Shown: piece by piece, positions 35,446 to 45,300 of the stretch | How the letters are laid out: every line of letters starts with the position of its first letter | How positions within the stretch are numbered: the first letter of the stretch is position 1 | NCBI RefSeq assembly: GCF_012641475.1 | Contig: NZ_JABAIL010000007.1 | Span: 248,001-312,000 of the forward strand | Direction: 5' to 3' | Source: Flammeovirga agarivorans | Lineage (GTDB): Bacteria; Bacteroidota; Bacteroidia; Cytophagales; Flammeovirgaceae | DNA: 64,000 nt | Program-made: the position numbers and the translations under genes | Notes under the pieces: model-generated | Database searches by the model: none | What the model was told of the DNA's origin: nothing | What the model saw: the letters and a program-made list of their open reading frames with translations, nothing else

Positions 35446-36297
35446 ATGGAAGAGATTACTCAGTATCAAGATGACCTCATTCGATTATTTTCGCGTTATG
35501 GTTTGCAATTGGGACAAGGGATTATGTTCCTAATTATTGGTAACTATATCGGTAATAAATTAACGAAATTGATCAAGGTTCAGATCAAGAAGAAATCTAC
35601 AAATCACTCTCTAATCGATTTTATTACTTCCTTAACAAATATCGCCTTAAAAGTGATCATATTTATCGGGGCGATAGATATGGCAGGAGTAGAGACAACA
35701 TCGTTTGTCGCAATGTTAGGATCGGCTGGTTTAGCGATTGGTTTGGCATTACAAGGGTCTTTAGCCAATATTGCAGGAGGTGCATTACTGCTAACATTAC
35801 GTCCCTTTAAAAAAGGAGATCTTATAGAAGCTAATGGACATTTAGGAAATGTTATTGAAATAGGCCTTTTCTCTACAACTATCAGAACTCCAAGAATGCG
35901 ACAAGTATTTCTTCCCAATGGTGGACTGGCAGGTGGTGTAATTAAAAACTTTTCTTCTGAGGATTTATCGAGAGTAGACTTGCCCATAGGAATTTCATAC
36001 GGGGCAAATATCAAGGAAGCTCGAAGAGTATTGATGGATGTCTTAAACAGAGATAAAAGAATTATCAAACAAGATGGTTTACCTGCAGTAGTGGTAACAA
36101 ACCTTGGAGAAAGTTCGGTAGATCTAGAAGTAAGAGCTTTTGTTTCCGTTAACGATTACTGGGATTTCAGATTTGAAACCCTAGAGGCTTGTAAAATAGC
36201 ATTAGATCAAAATGATATTGAGATCCCTTTTCCTCAGCGTGTTTTACATTTACAAAGTGAAAAAGAAAGTTTGCCTTTGGAATTGCAAGAATATTAA
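35446..36297 (+). CDS. MscS-family mechanosensitive channel
   Basis: A 283-residue inner-membrane protein. Two hydrophobic segments (about 15-35 and 60-80) precede the pore-lining TM3 with its small-residue pattern (MLGSAGLAIGLALQGSLANIAGGALLL). A beta domain with RPFKKGDLIEANGHLGNVIEIGLFSTTIRT and VFLPNGGLAGGVIKNFS follows. This is the minimal MscS architecture, about the size of E. coli MscS (286). It opens under membrane tension to release solutes on osmotic downshock, a plausible need for a marine bacterium. A bidirectional terminator separates it from the convergent DUF2520 gene. Confidence 0.93.
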   Translation: MEEITQYQDDLIRLFSRYGLQLGQGIMFLIIGNYIGNKLTKLIKVQIKKKSTNHSLIDFITSLTNIALKVIIFIGAIDMAGVETTSFVAMLGSAGLAIGLALQGSLANIAGGALLLTLRPFKKGDLIEANGHLGNVIEIGLFSTTIRTPRMRQVFLPNGGLAGGVIKNFSSEDLSRVDLPIGISYGANIKEARRVLMDVLNRDKRIIKQDGLPAVVVTNLGESSVDLEVRAFVSVNDYWDFRFETLEACKIALDQNDIEIPFPQRVLHLQSEKESLPLELQEY

Positions 36298-36329
36298 AAA
36301 AAGCCCTAGAAGAACTCTAGGGCTTTTTA
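36297..36329. terminator. Bidirectional terminator after the MscS gene
   Basis: GCCCTAGA (36303-36310) pairs with TCTAGGGC (36316-36323) around AGAAC, with A-run left and T5 right, between convergent genes. Confidence 0.9.
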
Positions 36330-36336
36330 TTTATAT

Positions 36337-37218
36337 CTATAAATCGAAGTCATCAAAATGTTCATTGTCAAGGTCATCATTTTTACGTTGATGTTCTTCG
36401 ATAATCTCTTCTCTTATTTGTTCTGCAGTTTTATACCTGCCTTCCTGTTCCATAATGGAATCCGAAAGTACATTGTATGTGGTAAGCATCTCTGGAAATT
36501 CCTTTTCTAATTCTTTTTGATGCCTTTTGATTGTTTTATAATCTCTTCTAATGGCAGGACCAGTTTGCCCATCTTTCGGTGAAGGTAAAGCAAATGCTTT
36601 TTCTATGGTTTCATCGACTAGATGTTTAAGATCAGAAAGTTTCATACCAGCATGTTCCGCTAGTTGTGATGACATTTCTAATAAGTGGTTTGTAAAATTA
36701 CAGGCAAAGACCGCAGAGATATGTAATTTTTTTCTTTCTTCACTATTTAAGTGATACACCTTTGGTGTTAATTTTACCGCAATTTCAGCTAAGACATCTA
36801 ATGTTTTCTCAGAAGTACCGTCAATACAAATAGGAACCTCTTTAAAATCTACTGTTTTGTCATGTGAAAAGGTTTGCAAAGGATAGAATACACCAATTGA
36901 GGGTGTGGCCTCTGCGAGAACTTCCATGGGTGTGGCTCCAGAGGTATGTGCTAATATCGCTTTTCTATTTGGAAGAATGATATTTCTTGCAATTTCATCA
37001 ATAACATTATCGGTAACAGCAATCAGAAAGACTTCTGCAATACTGTTCGAAAAGTTTAATTGATCTGTCGGACGAGCATCATAAAACTGTCTTGCCAAAC
37101 GTTTGGCATTTCTTAGATCTCGACTGTATACTTCTTCAATTACAATTCCTTGATCTTCTAATGCTAGTCCCAAATGTGAAGCAACTTTACCGGCTCCAAT
37201 TAAAGTGACTCTTTTCAT
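36337..37218 (-). CDS. Rossmann-fold / DUF2520 domain protein
   Basis: A 293-residue cytoplasmic protein. It opens with a dinucleotide-binding motif (VTLIGAGKVASHLGLAL) and VFLIAVTDNVIDEIA, and residues about 130-260 match the DUF2520 helical domain (HISAVFACNFTNHLLEMSSQLAEHAGM), a fold related to 6-phosphogluconate and ProC-type dehydrogenases. It is probably an NAD(P)-dependent oxidoreductase of unknown substrate. The C-terminal tail is charged (HQRKNDDLDNEHFDDFDL). The start codon directly abuts the stop of the beta-CASP gene upstream, so the two are in one operon. Confidence 0.88.
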   Translation of the reverse strand: MKRVTLIGAGKVASHLGLALEDQGIVIEEVYSRDLRNAKRLARQFYDARPTDQLNFSNSIAEVFLIAVTDNVIDEIARNIILPNRKAILAHTSGATPMEVLAEATPSIGVFYPLQTFSHDKTVDFKEVPICIDGTSEKTLDVLAEIAVKLTPKVYHLNSEERKKLHISAVFACNFTNHLLEMSSQLAEHAGMKLSDLKHLVDETIEKAFALPSPKDGQTGPAIRRDYKTIKRHQKELEKEFPEMLTTYNVLSDSIMEQEGRYKTAEQIREEIIEEHQRKNDDLDNEHFDDFDL

Positions 37219-38640
37219 TTATACAATAAATTCATGGCCCTTATTAGGAATAACAACATTATTGTATCCTAGAGCCTCAATTCTATTTTTAAACGCTTCC
37301 ATAGATTCTTCTTCACCGTGGTTTAAGAAGATCTGCTTCACTTTATTTTTGTCTTGTTGAGTGATAAAGTGTTCAAGATCTTTGACATCACCATGTCCAC
37401 TAAAAGAATCTGTTTGTTCGATTTTACAATGAATAGTATGTTCTTCTGAACCAATACGAAGTGACCCTTCATTGTCGCGGAGTCTAGCTCCCAAAGTACC
37501 TTCTGCTGAGAAACCAACCATCAAGACAGTAGCATAAGGGTTCCCCATATTAGCTTGAATATGATGTTGAATACGTCCTCCTTCTAACATACCAGAAGAA
37601 GAAATGATAATACAAGGCTCGTTATAATTTGAAATAGCCTTACTATCATTTTGTTTCTGAAGGTATTCTATATTTTCAAAATTGAAAAGACTATCATAAT
37701 CCTCCATAAAATCTTTCGCTTCTTTATTTAAAAGGTGCTTTGAGTTTTCATAGATACGATTACTTTGCATCGCCAATGGGCTATCTGCAAATATTTTTAT
37801 TGGAGGCAATTTACCTTCAACAAAAAGTTTGTGTAGCTCAAACAATACGGCTTGTGTTCTACCAATACTAAATGCTGGAATGATCAAGCGCCCAGGCATA
37901 TCCACACAAGTACGTTGAATAACGTCTTGAAGATCTTTAGTAGAATCACTTATTTGAGAGTGTTCACGGTTACCGTAAGTAGTTTCACAAACTACATAAT
38001 CTGCTTCAGGAACTTCACTCGGATCATTTAATAGTGGATAATCTTGACGTCCAATATCACCAGAGAATAAAAAGGTTTTTCTTTCCCCATTATCGTCAAT
38101 CTCTAGATAAACATGTGCAGCACCCAATAAGTGTCCCGCAGGCAAGAAAGTTACCCATACTCCGGGCTTAATATTAAATCGTCTACTAAATTGGATAGGT
38201 ACTACCTCTTGCATAGTGGCAGATACATCACTTTCAGTATAAAGGTTTTCTGGAATAAAAGAGTATTGTTCTACAGATTGTCCTTTAGATTTTTTCTTAT
38301 TGTAAGCCTTAAGTTTTCTCTGATTAATACGCGCAGAGTCCTCTAGCAAAATTTGTGTAAGTGATGCTGTTGCAGACGTACAAAGAATTTGTCCTTCGTA
38401 TCCTTCCTTATATAAATTCGGTAATTTACCGGAGTGATCTAAATGTGCATGGGTTACCACTACCAAATTGACCAAAGAAACATCAAATGGAAAAGCCGAA
38501 TTGGGGTAGAGTGGATCAGCCTCAGAAAGGTTGGCCATATCTATACCACAATCAATCAAAATTTGATAGCCATCGTCTAAAGTTAACAAGGCCATACTTC
38601 CAGTTACTTGCTGTGCTGCTCCCCAAAAAGTGAGTCTCAT
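37219..38640 (-). CDS. Beta-CASP metallo-beta-lactamase-fold ribonuclease-like protein
   Basis: A 473-residue cytoplasmic protein. The metal site motif THAHLDHSG (H64, H66, D68, H69) and later GHLLGAAHVYLE, FSGDIGRQ and a C-terminal LNHGEE belong to the MBL fold. A beta-CASP insertion (about 240-370; CETTYGNREH, IIPAFSIGRTQAVLFEL) and an RNA-specificity motif (SGHGD) place it with the archaeal/bacterial CPSF73-like ribonucleases. It probably processes RNA, though targets in Bacteroidota are undefined. First gene of an operon with DUF2520. Confidence 0.9.
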   Translation of the reverse strand: MRLTFWGAAQQVTGSMALLTLDDGYQILIDCGIDMANLSEADPLYPNSAFPFDVSLVNLVVVTHAHLDHSGKLPNLYKEGYEGQILCTSATASLTQILLEDSARINQRKLKAYNKKKSKGQSVEQYSFIPENLYTESDVSATMQEVVPIQFSRRFNIKPGVWVTFLPAGHLLGAAHVYLEIDDNGERKTFLFSGDIGRQDYPLLNDPSEVPEADYVVCETTYGNREHSQISDSTKDLQDVIQRTCVDMPGRLIIPAFSIGRTQAVLFELHKLFVEGKLPPIKIFADSPLAMQSNRIYENSKHLLNKEAKDFMEDYDSLFNFENIEYLQKQNDSKAISNYNEPCIIISSSGMLEGGRIQHHIQANMGNPYATVLMVGFSAEGTLGARLRDNEGSLRIGSEEHTIHCKIEQTDSFSGHGDVKDLEHFITQQDKNKVKQIFLNHGEEESMEAFKNRIEALGYNNVVIPNKGHEFIV

Positions 38641-39035
38641 TTTATATTTATATGAAATAGTGGATACGAACTGTCTCCAAAGTTAGCATCAAAACATTTA
38701 TATTAAGAGAATTTTTTTTGAATTTTTTCTTTAACTCTTGATGCTGAGTAATTTTATTTTTGATGCTTCAGAGAACGAAACGTTTCATCAAGGTAAACTT
38801 AACACGTAAAACTCCTTTTTGTTGCAGATACAAGTGATCTTCTGTGATATGCAAGGTATCAAATTACCTCATCATACCGATACTTTTTTAGATTGATTAT
38901 AGATAGTGAATTAGATTAATTGTTTGATTTCTAATGAAAAATGACATTTATTAAATCTTAAAACGTATCAATTATTCATCATTTTTCGTTAATTTAAAAG
39001 CACCAATTTTGATTATACAGACACTATTTTATTAA
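38641..39035. other. Divergent intergenic region
   Basis: A 395-bp AT-rich spacer between the beta-CASP gene (minus) and a small lipoprotein gene (plus). AGCATCAA near 38686 and TTGATGCT near 38737 form an inverted repeat about 50 bp apart, and TTGATGCTTCAGAG recurs near 38759. No ORF, tRNA or strong hairpin was seen. Confidence 0.35.
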
Positions 39036-39428
39036 ATGAAACAATTTTTTATCTTATTATCCTTTGCCCTACTAACGATTTCATGTGCTAATAATGGATT
39101 GGTGACAAGTCATTTCCCAGTGGGAGTATATGAGGTAGACGGTGTACAAAACCTTAGGGTTGAGTTTACCGGAGACACAAAATGTTATGTAGAGGAAATA
39201 ATAGATGGTAACAAAACCATGTATCGTTGTGATTATATACTAATCGAACATAATGAACGATCGATATATAGAGTATCCTACCGCCAAAAAATTATGGAAG
39301 GTTGTGAGACTGGAAAAGCTTTGAATATCGTTGGAAACGAAGGAGTGTTATTTCATCGTGAACAATTAAGACCATCTTGTTGGCAATTGGATTGTTCTCA
39401 AAATGAATTAACTAGATTGAATTATTAA
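39036..39428 (+). CDS. Small lipoprotein of unknown function
   Basis: A 130-residue protein with a lipoprotein signal: lipobox LTISC, lipidated cysteine at 17. The mature part is about 113 residues, beta-rich, with five cysteines (CYVEE, RCDY, GCETG, SCWQLDC), which could form disulfides in the periplasm. I recognise no family. Monocistronic, with a strong bidirectional terminator downstream. Confidence 0.7.
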   Translation: MKQFFILLSFALLTISCANNGLVTSHFPVGVYEVDGVQNLRVEFTGDTKCYVEEIIDGNKTMYRCDYILIEHNERSIYRVSYRQKIMEGCETGKALNIVGNEGVLFHREQLRPSCWQLDCSQNELTRLNY

Positions 39429-39486
39429 AAAAATATAAATCTTTTAGTATTCGTTCTGTTAGAATGCATACAGTTTACGAAGATCT

Positions 39487-39527
39487 AAAATGTCACACTG
39501 AATTTATTCTCAGTGTGACATTTTTTT
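39487..39527. terminator. Bidirectional terminator
   Basis: A perfect 11-bp stem TGTCACACTGA (39491-39501) / TCAGTGTGACA (39510-39520), 8-nt loop, A4 left and T7 right, between convergent genes. Confidence 0.93.
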
Positions 39528-39545
39528 ATTCCATCATTTTTATCC

Positions 39546-41726
39546 TTATCGTACTTGATCATAGGCAATTGGAATGTCTATAGAAGATGATAATGTTTTA
39601 AAATTATTGACAGATGCTTCAAATTCTGGTAAATCTCCAAGTAAGCTATCTATTAAATTTTTAAAGAGTTGCTGATAATTCGATTGATTCAGATGCTTTG
39701 AAAGTAGAGGTAAAATTTCACTCCCTTGATCATTTAAAAGTGTTAAGGAATATTCTTGATCTTGATTGACAGAAATACAATAATCAAACTTTTCGCCATT
39801 GGGTTGTCTTTCATTTTTTCTCACATAGACTTCTTCATACAAAGCAAAACGAATGAGAGGGTTAAAGAAATGATCCATAAAAAGTGACATACCGTCTTCT
39901 TTATCGATAGAAGATATATTGAATATCAATACAGGATCTTGTTTATAATTTTGATCAATGATACGTTGAGTTGCTTCACTGCTAGAAGTAAACTTTATAT
40001 ATTCTTTATTTTTATAAAATTTTCCACGAAAGAAAATATCCTCCTCGTAATCAGGAATATCATGTTGACTTGTATCCACAACAATTAGATGATCTTCATT
40101 CCAAATTTTATTAAAATCACCAAAAATGACCAAGCCAGATTTTTCATCATAAAAGTTTAATATTCCATTGCCATCCTTTAATAAATATTGCCCTTCTTTA
40201 GTATACTGAGAGAGTTCACCACTTTTATTAATGATATGTCGATATTCTGAATAACGGCTTCTTTTCAACTTCTTTGTTAAAGGAGAATGGTAGCTTGTGA
40301 AATGGTAGACGTATGGGAAGTCATTTAGTTTAGATTGAATAGAATCAGCAATACCTAGATTCAAAATTTCCTTTACATCAAGATCGTTGTTGCTTGAATA
40401 ATTCTCAAACTTTCTCTTCTTACTAAACGTTTTATTCTCTGGGATATCTAATACCTTATTACCAGAGTTATCGTAATAAGTCCATAATCCATCTTTCTTT
40501 CTATCTACAAAGTGCCCTTCTTTTTTCACTCTACCATTAGGGTAAAATTCTTGGTATAAACCATCTTTCTTATATCCTTTAAGGTCTTTCGTAGAATATT
40601 CTTTATGCAATTGACCTGTTGAAAGGTAAGATATGCTATGATTATATTTCTCTCCAATTTTAGATACAGTGCCTTGATAATAGGCTACTTCTCTAGTATA
40701 TGTTGGGTACATATTTTTAGTGAGGAGGTAAGGAGTATTTAACTCAAAATCATAGTATTTTCTTTCGAAAGCATATTGGAAGTAGACAACATACCGAACT
40801 AGTTTATCTTCTTGAATTTTACCTCTAAACAACCCCTTTTCCCATTTTGGTTGAATGTGATTAAATACTCTAAGGGCTTCATTTTCGAATATTGTGTTGG
40901 ATGAATTTTGAATTTTTACGTTTTTGGTATTCCCTTCATCATCAATTTTAAAACTTAGCCTCACATAACCCATCAATTGTTTATTAATTGCATTTGGAGG
41001 GTAAACGATATTTTTCATGATGAGATTATTTAAAGCGGACATGCCCATCACCGGCTTAGGTTTTTCATATAATCGAGTATATTCTTTCTGTTGATTGTTC
41101 TCCGTATATCTAATACCTTTTACCAGCTTCTTGTTCTTCCATACTTCTTCAAAAGTGATATTCCCTAGGCTATCATAACCTATCCATTGTCCTATTTTAT
41201 AGCCGTCTTTATACTGTCCTTTTACTTTAACCATTTCAGTATTGTCCTCCCAATACTTTATAAAAGGGCCATTTCCGTTAGTAATCAGTTGTTTACCATT
41301 GGGATCGTAAAACTCTACTAATTTACCCTTACCTAACTCCACTAAAGGGTAAGCAGTCAGATCCATTAATTTCCCATTTTCATAGTACGTTTTACAAGGT
41401 CCATATTTTCTTCGGTTTAGAATTTCTCCATCAAAGGCAAGGTTCCCATTCTTATGCCATTGTTTGTACTTTCCTTCTTTTACTAAACCTATACTGTCTG
41501 AAGAGTAAAAAGAAGAATATTTATACCCTTTTTTAAAATTATTGATGTTATTGAGATATAACTCCTTTTTCGCATCATATTGAATTCTCTGCATAAATGA
41601 TGCTTCAGTAATATTTTCTGTTTTGTTAAAAAGGCTATCAAAAAATACAATCTTATTGGATTGTGCATAGATAGAACTGATGAAAAAATATAAAGGTATA
41701 AGAATAAATAGTTGCTTCTTGAACAT
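39546..41726 (-). CDS. Secreted protein with YwqK/MORN-variant repeats and a TonB C-terminal-type domain
   Basis: A 726-residue protein with signal peptide ending near SSIYAQ. It holds repeated motifs of the type YYENGKLM, WHKNGNLAFDGE, FYPNGRVKKEGHFVDRKKDGLWTYYD, matching MORN-variant (YwqK antitoxin-like) repeats, in two blocks around a TonB_C-like domain (about residues 225-320; NIVYPPNAINKQLMGYVRLSFKIDDEGNTKNV). The C-terminal 250 residues are unassigned. In Bacteroidota such proteins are envelope proteins; the YwqK name does not imply a toxin-antitoxin pair here, and no toxin gene is adjacent. I chose the ATG at 41726 because it sits just before the signal peptide; upstream in-frame starts exist at 41774 and 41777. 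Confidence 0.75.
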   Translation of the reverse strand: MFKKQLFILIPLYFFISSIYAQSNKIVFFDSLFNKTENITEASFMQRIQYDAKKELYLNNINNFKKGYKYSSFYSSDSIGLVKEGKYKQWHKNGNLAFDGEILNRRKYGPCKTYYENGKLMDLTAYPLVELGKGKLVEFYDPNGKQLITNGNGPFIKYWEDNTEMVKVKGQYKDGYKIGQWIGYDSLGNITFEEVWKNKKLVKGIRYTENNQQKEYTRLYEKPKPVMGMSALNNLIMKNIVYPPNAINKQLMGYVRLSFKIDDEGNTKNVKIQNSSNTIFENEALRVFNHIQPKWEKGLFRGKIQEDKLVRYVVYFQYAFERKYYDFELNTPYLLTKNMYPTYTREVAYYQGTVSKIGEKYNHSISYLSTGQLHKEYSTKDLKGYKKDGLYQEFYPNGRVKKEGHFVDRKKDGLWTYYDNSGNKVLDIPENKTFSKKRKFENYSSNNDLDVKEILNLGIADSIQSKLNDFPYVYHFTSYHSPLTKKLKRSRYSEYRHIINKSGELSQYTKEGQYLLKDGNGILNFYDEKSGLVIFGDFNKIWNEDHLIVVDTSQHDIPDYEEDIFFRGKFYKNKEYIKFTSSSEATQRIIDQNYKQDPVLIFNISSIDKEDGMSLFMDHFFNPLIRFALYEEVYVRKNERQPNGEKFDYCISVNQDQEYSLTLLNDQGSEILPLLSKHLNQSNYQQLFKNLIDSLLGDLPEFEASVNNFKTLSSSIDIPIAYDQVR

Positions 41727-41825
41727 GTTGGTGTGTTTTAATGAAAGTAGTCTCTTAAAATTAGTAAAAAACATCAAAAGTCAAACATATAAATATGTGA
41801 CAAATGATGTTTTTCGTACCAACTG

Positions 41826-44510
41826 CTAATATTTTAATCTTCTAATTCCTTTTTCAAGTTCCACTAATAAATAAAGAACGGCGGATAAACCGATAATCCA
41901 AGCCCAGTCGTAAGGAGTGATAGGCGTACTACCAAAAATAGAATTAATGGCAGGGGAGTAGGTGAAAATTAACTGAAGTAATATCATAATAATTACACCA
42001 CCGATAAGACAAGGATTACTGAAAAAGCCTATTTTGAATACAGAATGTCTTAACGATCGGGTATTGAATAGATAGAATAACTCTCCAAATACAATCAAAT
42101 TGACACAAATAGTTCGAGCTTTTTCTTCTTGAATTCCTTGATCCATAAGCATGTCAAATAGGAAATATATAGATGCAACTAAATAGAGGCTGACCCAAGT
42201 AATTCTAAAAAGCATCTGATGCGTAAGAATTGGTGTATTCGGAGGCTGAGGAGGTCTATTCATGCAACTAATTTCTTGCTTTTCAAAAGCTAAGGTTGCA
42301 CCTAAAAATATGGCCGTTGACATATTAATCCATAAAATCTGAAGTGGTGTTATCGGTAACATCAAGCCGAGTAAAGAAGCAACTAAAATAACAAGGCCTT
42401 CAGTTACATTGGTAGGAATCGTCCAGATAATAAATTTAATTAGATTGTCAAATACGTTCCTTCCTTCTTCAATAGCATCTTTGATAGTGGAGAAGTTATC
42501 ATCGGTAAGAATCATATCGGAAGTTTCTTTGGCGACTTCCGTACCACTTAGTCCCATTGCAATACCAATATTTGCTTGTCTTAAAGCGGGAGCGTCATTC
42601 ACTCCATCACCCGTCATTGCAACAATATTGTTTTTCTCTTGCAAAGCTTTGATTAGTATGAGTTTTTGATGAGGATTGACTCTTGCGAAGACTTGTTTAT
42701 CATCGATAATCTCCGATAATTCTTTTTGATTGAGGTCTTTTAATTCTTCTCCTGTGATACTAAAAGATGCATCATTATTATTGATGATCCCCAATTGATG
42801 TGCAATTGAAGTTGCTGTAATCTGATGGTCACCAGTAATCATTTTCACCTCAATACCTGCTTGATGACACACTTCTACAGCAGAGATTGCTTCAGGTCTA
42901 GGCGGATCTATCATTGCTTGAAATCCTAAAAAGGTCAGGTCGGTATCCACATCTTCATGGTCTATATCTCTTTTTTTAAGGACCTCTTTTTTACAAAAAG
43001 CAAGAACTCTCAACCCATCTTTAGCAAACAAAACTAATTTCTTCTGAATTTTATCATGTTCAATAGATGAAGTCTTCCCATTTTGATCTAATATGTTTTT
43101 ACATCTTGGAAGTAACTTTTCAGGAGAGCCTTTAATATAGATTATCTGACTATTGCCATTTTGATATAAGGAAGCCATATATTGGTATTCAGATTCAAAA
43201 GGAATTTCATCAATAAGAGAATAACTTTTTCTTACTTGATGAAGGGGAATTCCACATTTTATCCCTGAAGTAATTAATGCTCCTTCTGTTGGATCACCTT
43301 CAATTTTCCAAGTACCTTTTTCCTGAATAAGGTTTGAAGCGTTACAAAGTACTCCAGCTAAGAGAGTTTCAAATAAAGCTTTTGAACAATGTACATCTAC
43401 TTTTTTATCATCTAAACTGATTTCTCCAAAAGGGGAATATCCTACACCTGAGAGTGAATAAACTGTATGGGCAGCCATTATTTTCTGAACAGTCATCTCA
43501 TTTTGTGTGAGTGTTCCTGTTTTATCAGAACATATTACTGTAGTGCTTCCTAAAGTTTCTACTGCAGGTAACTTTCGAATAATAGCTTTTCTTTTGGCCA
43601 TCCTAGAAACCCCGATGGCTAAGGTAATCGTAACAACAGCAGGTAAACCTTCAGGAATTGCTCCAACAGCCAAAGCTACTCCTTCCATTAGTACATTGAC
43701 AATGGAATGTCCTCTGTATAGCCCTGAGAGTATGGCAATACTGGCTAAACCAAGAATTATCCAAAGAAGAATTTTACTGAAGTATTCAATTTTTTCTGTT
43801 AGTGGTGTGACCAATACATCTGCATGAGCAATTAACTTATTAATCTTTCCAATTTCTGTTTGGTCTGCAGTTGCAACTACTAAGGCGGTCGCAGTTCCGA
43901 AAGTAACTAGGGTAGTAGAGAAAGCCATATTCGATTGATCTCCAATACCCTTTTCTTTTAAGAAAGTTCCACAGTTTTTTGTTGTTGGCAGCGATTCTCC
44001 TGTTAAAGCAGATTCATCGATTTTTAATTCTTTCGCTTCTAATATTCTAACATCTGCAGGAACTCGGTCTCCCGCTTTTAAGAAAATAATATCACCAGGA
44101 ACTAATTGGTGCGTATCGATAGATTGTTTATTTCCATCTCTTAGTACTAAACAGTGTTCTTTAAGGTTTTTACTTAGCGCTTGAATCGCCTTTAATGCTT
44201 TAACTTCCTGAAAATATCCGATGATAGCATTGATAAGGACAACTCCTAAAATAACACCCATTTCAATCCATTCACCAAGGAAACCAACACCAATTCCGGC
44301 GACGATTAAAATATATATAAGTGGTTGTTGAAACTGTTTTAGAAATATCTTCCAAGGGGGTTCACCTTTTGGAGGAGTAAGTTTATTTTCTCCATAAATC
44401 CATAACCTTTTATCAGCTTCTTCTAAAGTTAAACCCTTATGTTTATCTGATTCTAACCGGTCGATCACCTGCCTTTCAGAAAGGAGGTGGTAATGTTGTA
44501 TAGTATTCAT
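41826..44510 (-). CDS. Cation-transporting P-type ATPase (P2, Ca2+/Na+ type)
   Basis: An 894-residue membrane protein. It has an N-terminal cation-ATPase domain (RQVIDRLESDKHKGLTLEEA), the TGES actuator loop, PEGLP in TM4 (cation site), phosphorylation motif DKTGTLT (D329), KGSPE in the nucleotide domain, TGDGVNDAPAL hinge and a C-terminal cation-ATPase domain with TM5-10. The set and length fit P2A/P2B pumps such as bacterial calcium ATPases, although Na+ or Mn2+ cannot be excluded. It lies downstream of a cytidylate-kinase-like gene on the same strand, with a terminator-like hairpin between them. Confidence 0.92.
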   Translation of the reverse strand: MNTIQHYHLLSERQVIDRLESDKHKGLTLEEADKRLWIYGENKLTPPKGEPPWKIFLKQFQQPLIYILIVAGIGVGFLGEWIEMGVILGVVLINAIIGYFQEVKALKAIQALSKNLKEHCLVLRDGNKQSIDTHQLVPGDIIFLKAGDRVPADVRILEAKELKIDESALTGESLPTTKNCGTFLKEKGIGDQSNMAFSTTLVTFGTATALVVATADQTEIGKINKLIAHADVLVTPLTEKIEYFSKILLWIILGLASIAILSGLYRGHSIVNVLMEGVALAVGAIPEGLPAVVTITLAIGVSRMAKRKAIIRKLPAVETLGSTTVICSDKTGTLTQNEMTVQKIMAAHTVYSLSGVGYSPFGEISLDDKKVDVHCSKALFETLLAGVLCNASNLIQEKGTWKIEGDPTEGALITSGIKCGIPLHQVRKSYSLIDEIPFESEYQYMASLYQNGNSQIIYIKGSPEKLLPRCKNILDQNGKTSSIEHDKIQKKLVLFAKDGLRVLAFCKKEVLKKRDIDHEDVDTDLTFLGFQAMIDPPRPEAISAVEVCHQAGIEVKMITGDHQITATSIAHQLGIINNNDASFSITGEELKDLNQKELSEIIDDKQVFARVNPHQKLILIKALQEKNNIVAMTGDGVNDAPALRQANIGIAMGLSGTEVAKETSDMILTDDNFSTIKDAIEEGRNVFDNLIKFIIWTIPTNVTEGLVILVASLLGLMLPITPLQILWINMSTAIFLGATLAFEKQEISCMNRPPQPPNTPILTHQMLFRITWVSLYLVASIYFLFDMLMDQGIQEEKARTICVNLIVFGELFYLFNTRSLRHSVFKIGFFSNPCLIGGVIIMILLQLIFTYSPAINSIFGSTPITPYDWAWIIGLSAVLYLLVELEKGIRRLKY

Positions 44511-44551
44511 TTTTATAGTGTTTATGTTGAAAATTCTAATTGTCTAGGCAT

Positions 44552-44588
44552 AAAAAAAGCACTCCCATAACAAGTAGTATGAGAGTGC
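44552..44588 (-). terminator. Terminator of the cytidylate-kinase-like gene
   Basis: On the minus strand GCACTCTCAT pairs with ATGGGAGTGC (one mismatch) around a 9-nt loop, followed by T7. It lies 8 nt after the kinase-like stop and 42 nt before the ATPase start, so any readthrough would feed the ATPase. Confidence 0.85.
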
Positions 44589-44595
44589 AAGACCA

Positions 44596-45300
44596 TTAAA
44601 CATTATGCAAAAGTTCGTTTTCTTTAGATCGCACAAATGAGAAAAGACATTCCGTTAATGTTAGGTCGGATAATTCTTCTCTGTCAATTTCCAAATCAAA
44701 TGGTATAGGAACGGTTTGAGAGATATAATTCAGAAATTGTTTTCGCTTTTTGTCTTTCCTTTTCACTCGTTCTCTTGCATAACCAAGGTCTAGATCGTTT
44801 GATGTTGCGTACTGCCTGATCCGATAGGCTTCAGATGCATGCACCCTAATATTCATAGCATTAGGTATTCCAGCTGTAAAACTTGTTGCTCCTCTTCCCA
44901 GAAAAACAACATTACCTCTCTCAAAGAATGAATAAATAACGGTTTTTAATGCATCAGAAAGTTTTTCGTCTAGTTTATTTCTTTTAAAATCTAGACCGTA
45001 CATCATTTGTTCAATGATCCCTTTATGTTCAATAGGTGTAAATTCGTTGAGTTCTTGAATTCCTACTTTAAGTTCCTTGGCAATATTATGTAAAATGGTA
45101 TAGTCTACTAATTTCCAAGGTCTTCTTAATAAGGAATATCCTACTTCATTTTTGTTTAATTTGTCAATAAGGTTTTCTATTGGTTTTCTAGCTTGAACGC
45201 CAAAGTTTCTAGATATACATACTATGAGTCCGTTTGCTTTTGGAGCCTGTATACTTCGGAGTTCTTTTTGAATTAGGTAATTATATATGTGCGGTTCCAT
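44596..45300 (-). CDS. Cytidylate kinase-like family protein
   Basis: A 234-residue cytoplasmic protein of the Cytidylate_kin2 type. It has a short strand plus glycine-rich nucleotide-binding region (IVCISRNFGVQARKPI), GNVVFLGRGATSFTAGI, and RVHASEAYRIRQYA followed by a basic lid region (RERVKRKDKKRKQFL). It differs from true Cmk, whose P-loop is GPAGSGKS; here that loop is not intact. So the substrate is uncertain, and a nucleotide kinase or sensor role is possible. Start ATG at 45300. Confidence 0.75.
   Translation of the reverse strand: MEPHIYNYLIQKELRSIQAPKANGLIVCISRNFGVQARKPIENLIDKLNKNEVGYSLLRRPWKLVDYTILHNIAKELKVGIQELNEFTPIEHKGIIEQMMYGLDFKRNKLDEKLSDALKTVIYSFFERGNVVFLGRGATSFTAGIPNAMNIRVHASEAYRIRQYATSNDLDLGYARERVKRKDKKRKQFLNYISQTVPIPFDLEIDREELSDLTLTECLFSFVRSKENELLHNV

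Noticed and set aside
35604-36068. 154-residue open frame antisense to the MscS gene
   Set aside because: It lies wholly inside the well-supported MscS coding region on the opposite strand and has low-complexity composition with no recognisable domain; a shadow ORF.
39546-41726. Toxin-antitoxin reading of the YwqK-repeat protein
   Set aside because: The repeats alone give that name. There is no adjacent toxin gene, and the protein has a signal peptide and a TonB-C-type domain, so an envelope role is more likely.
42409-42669. Open frames antisense to the P-type ATPase (also 43507-43827)
   Set aside because: Complementary-strand shadows of a strongly conserved gene, with no start signals or domains.
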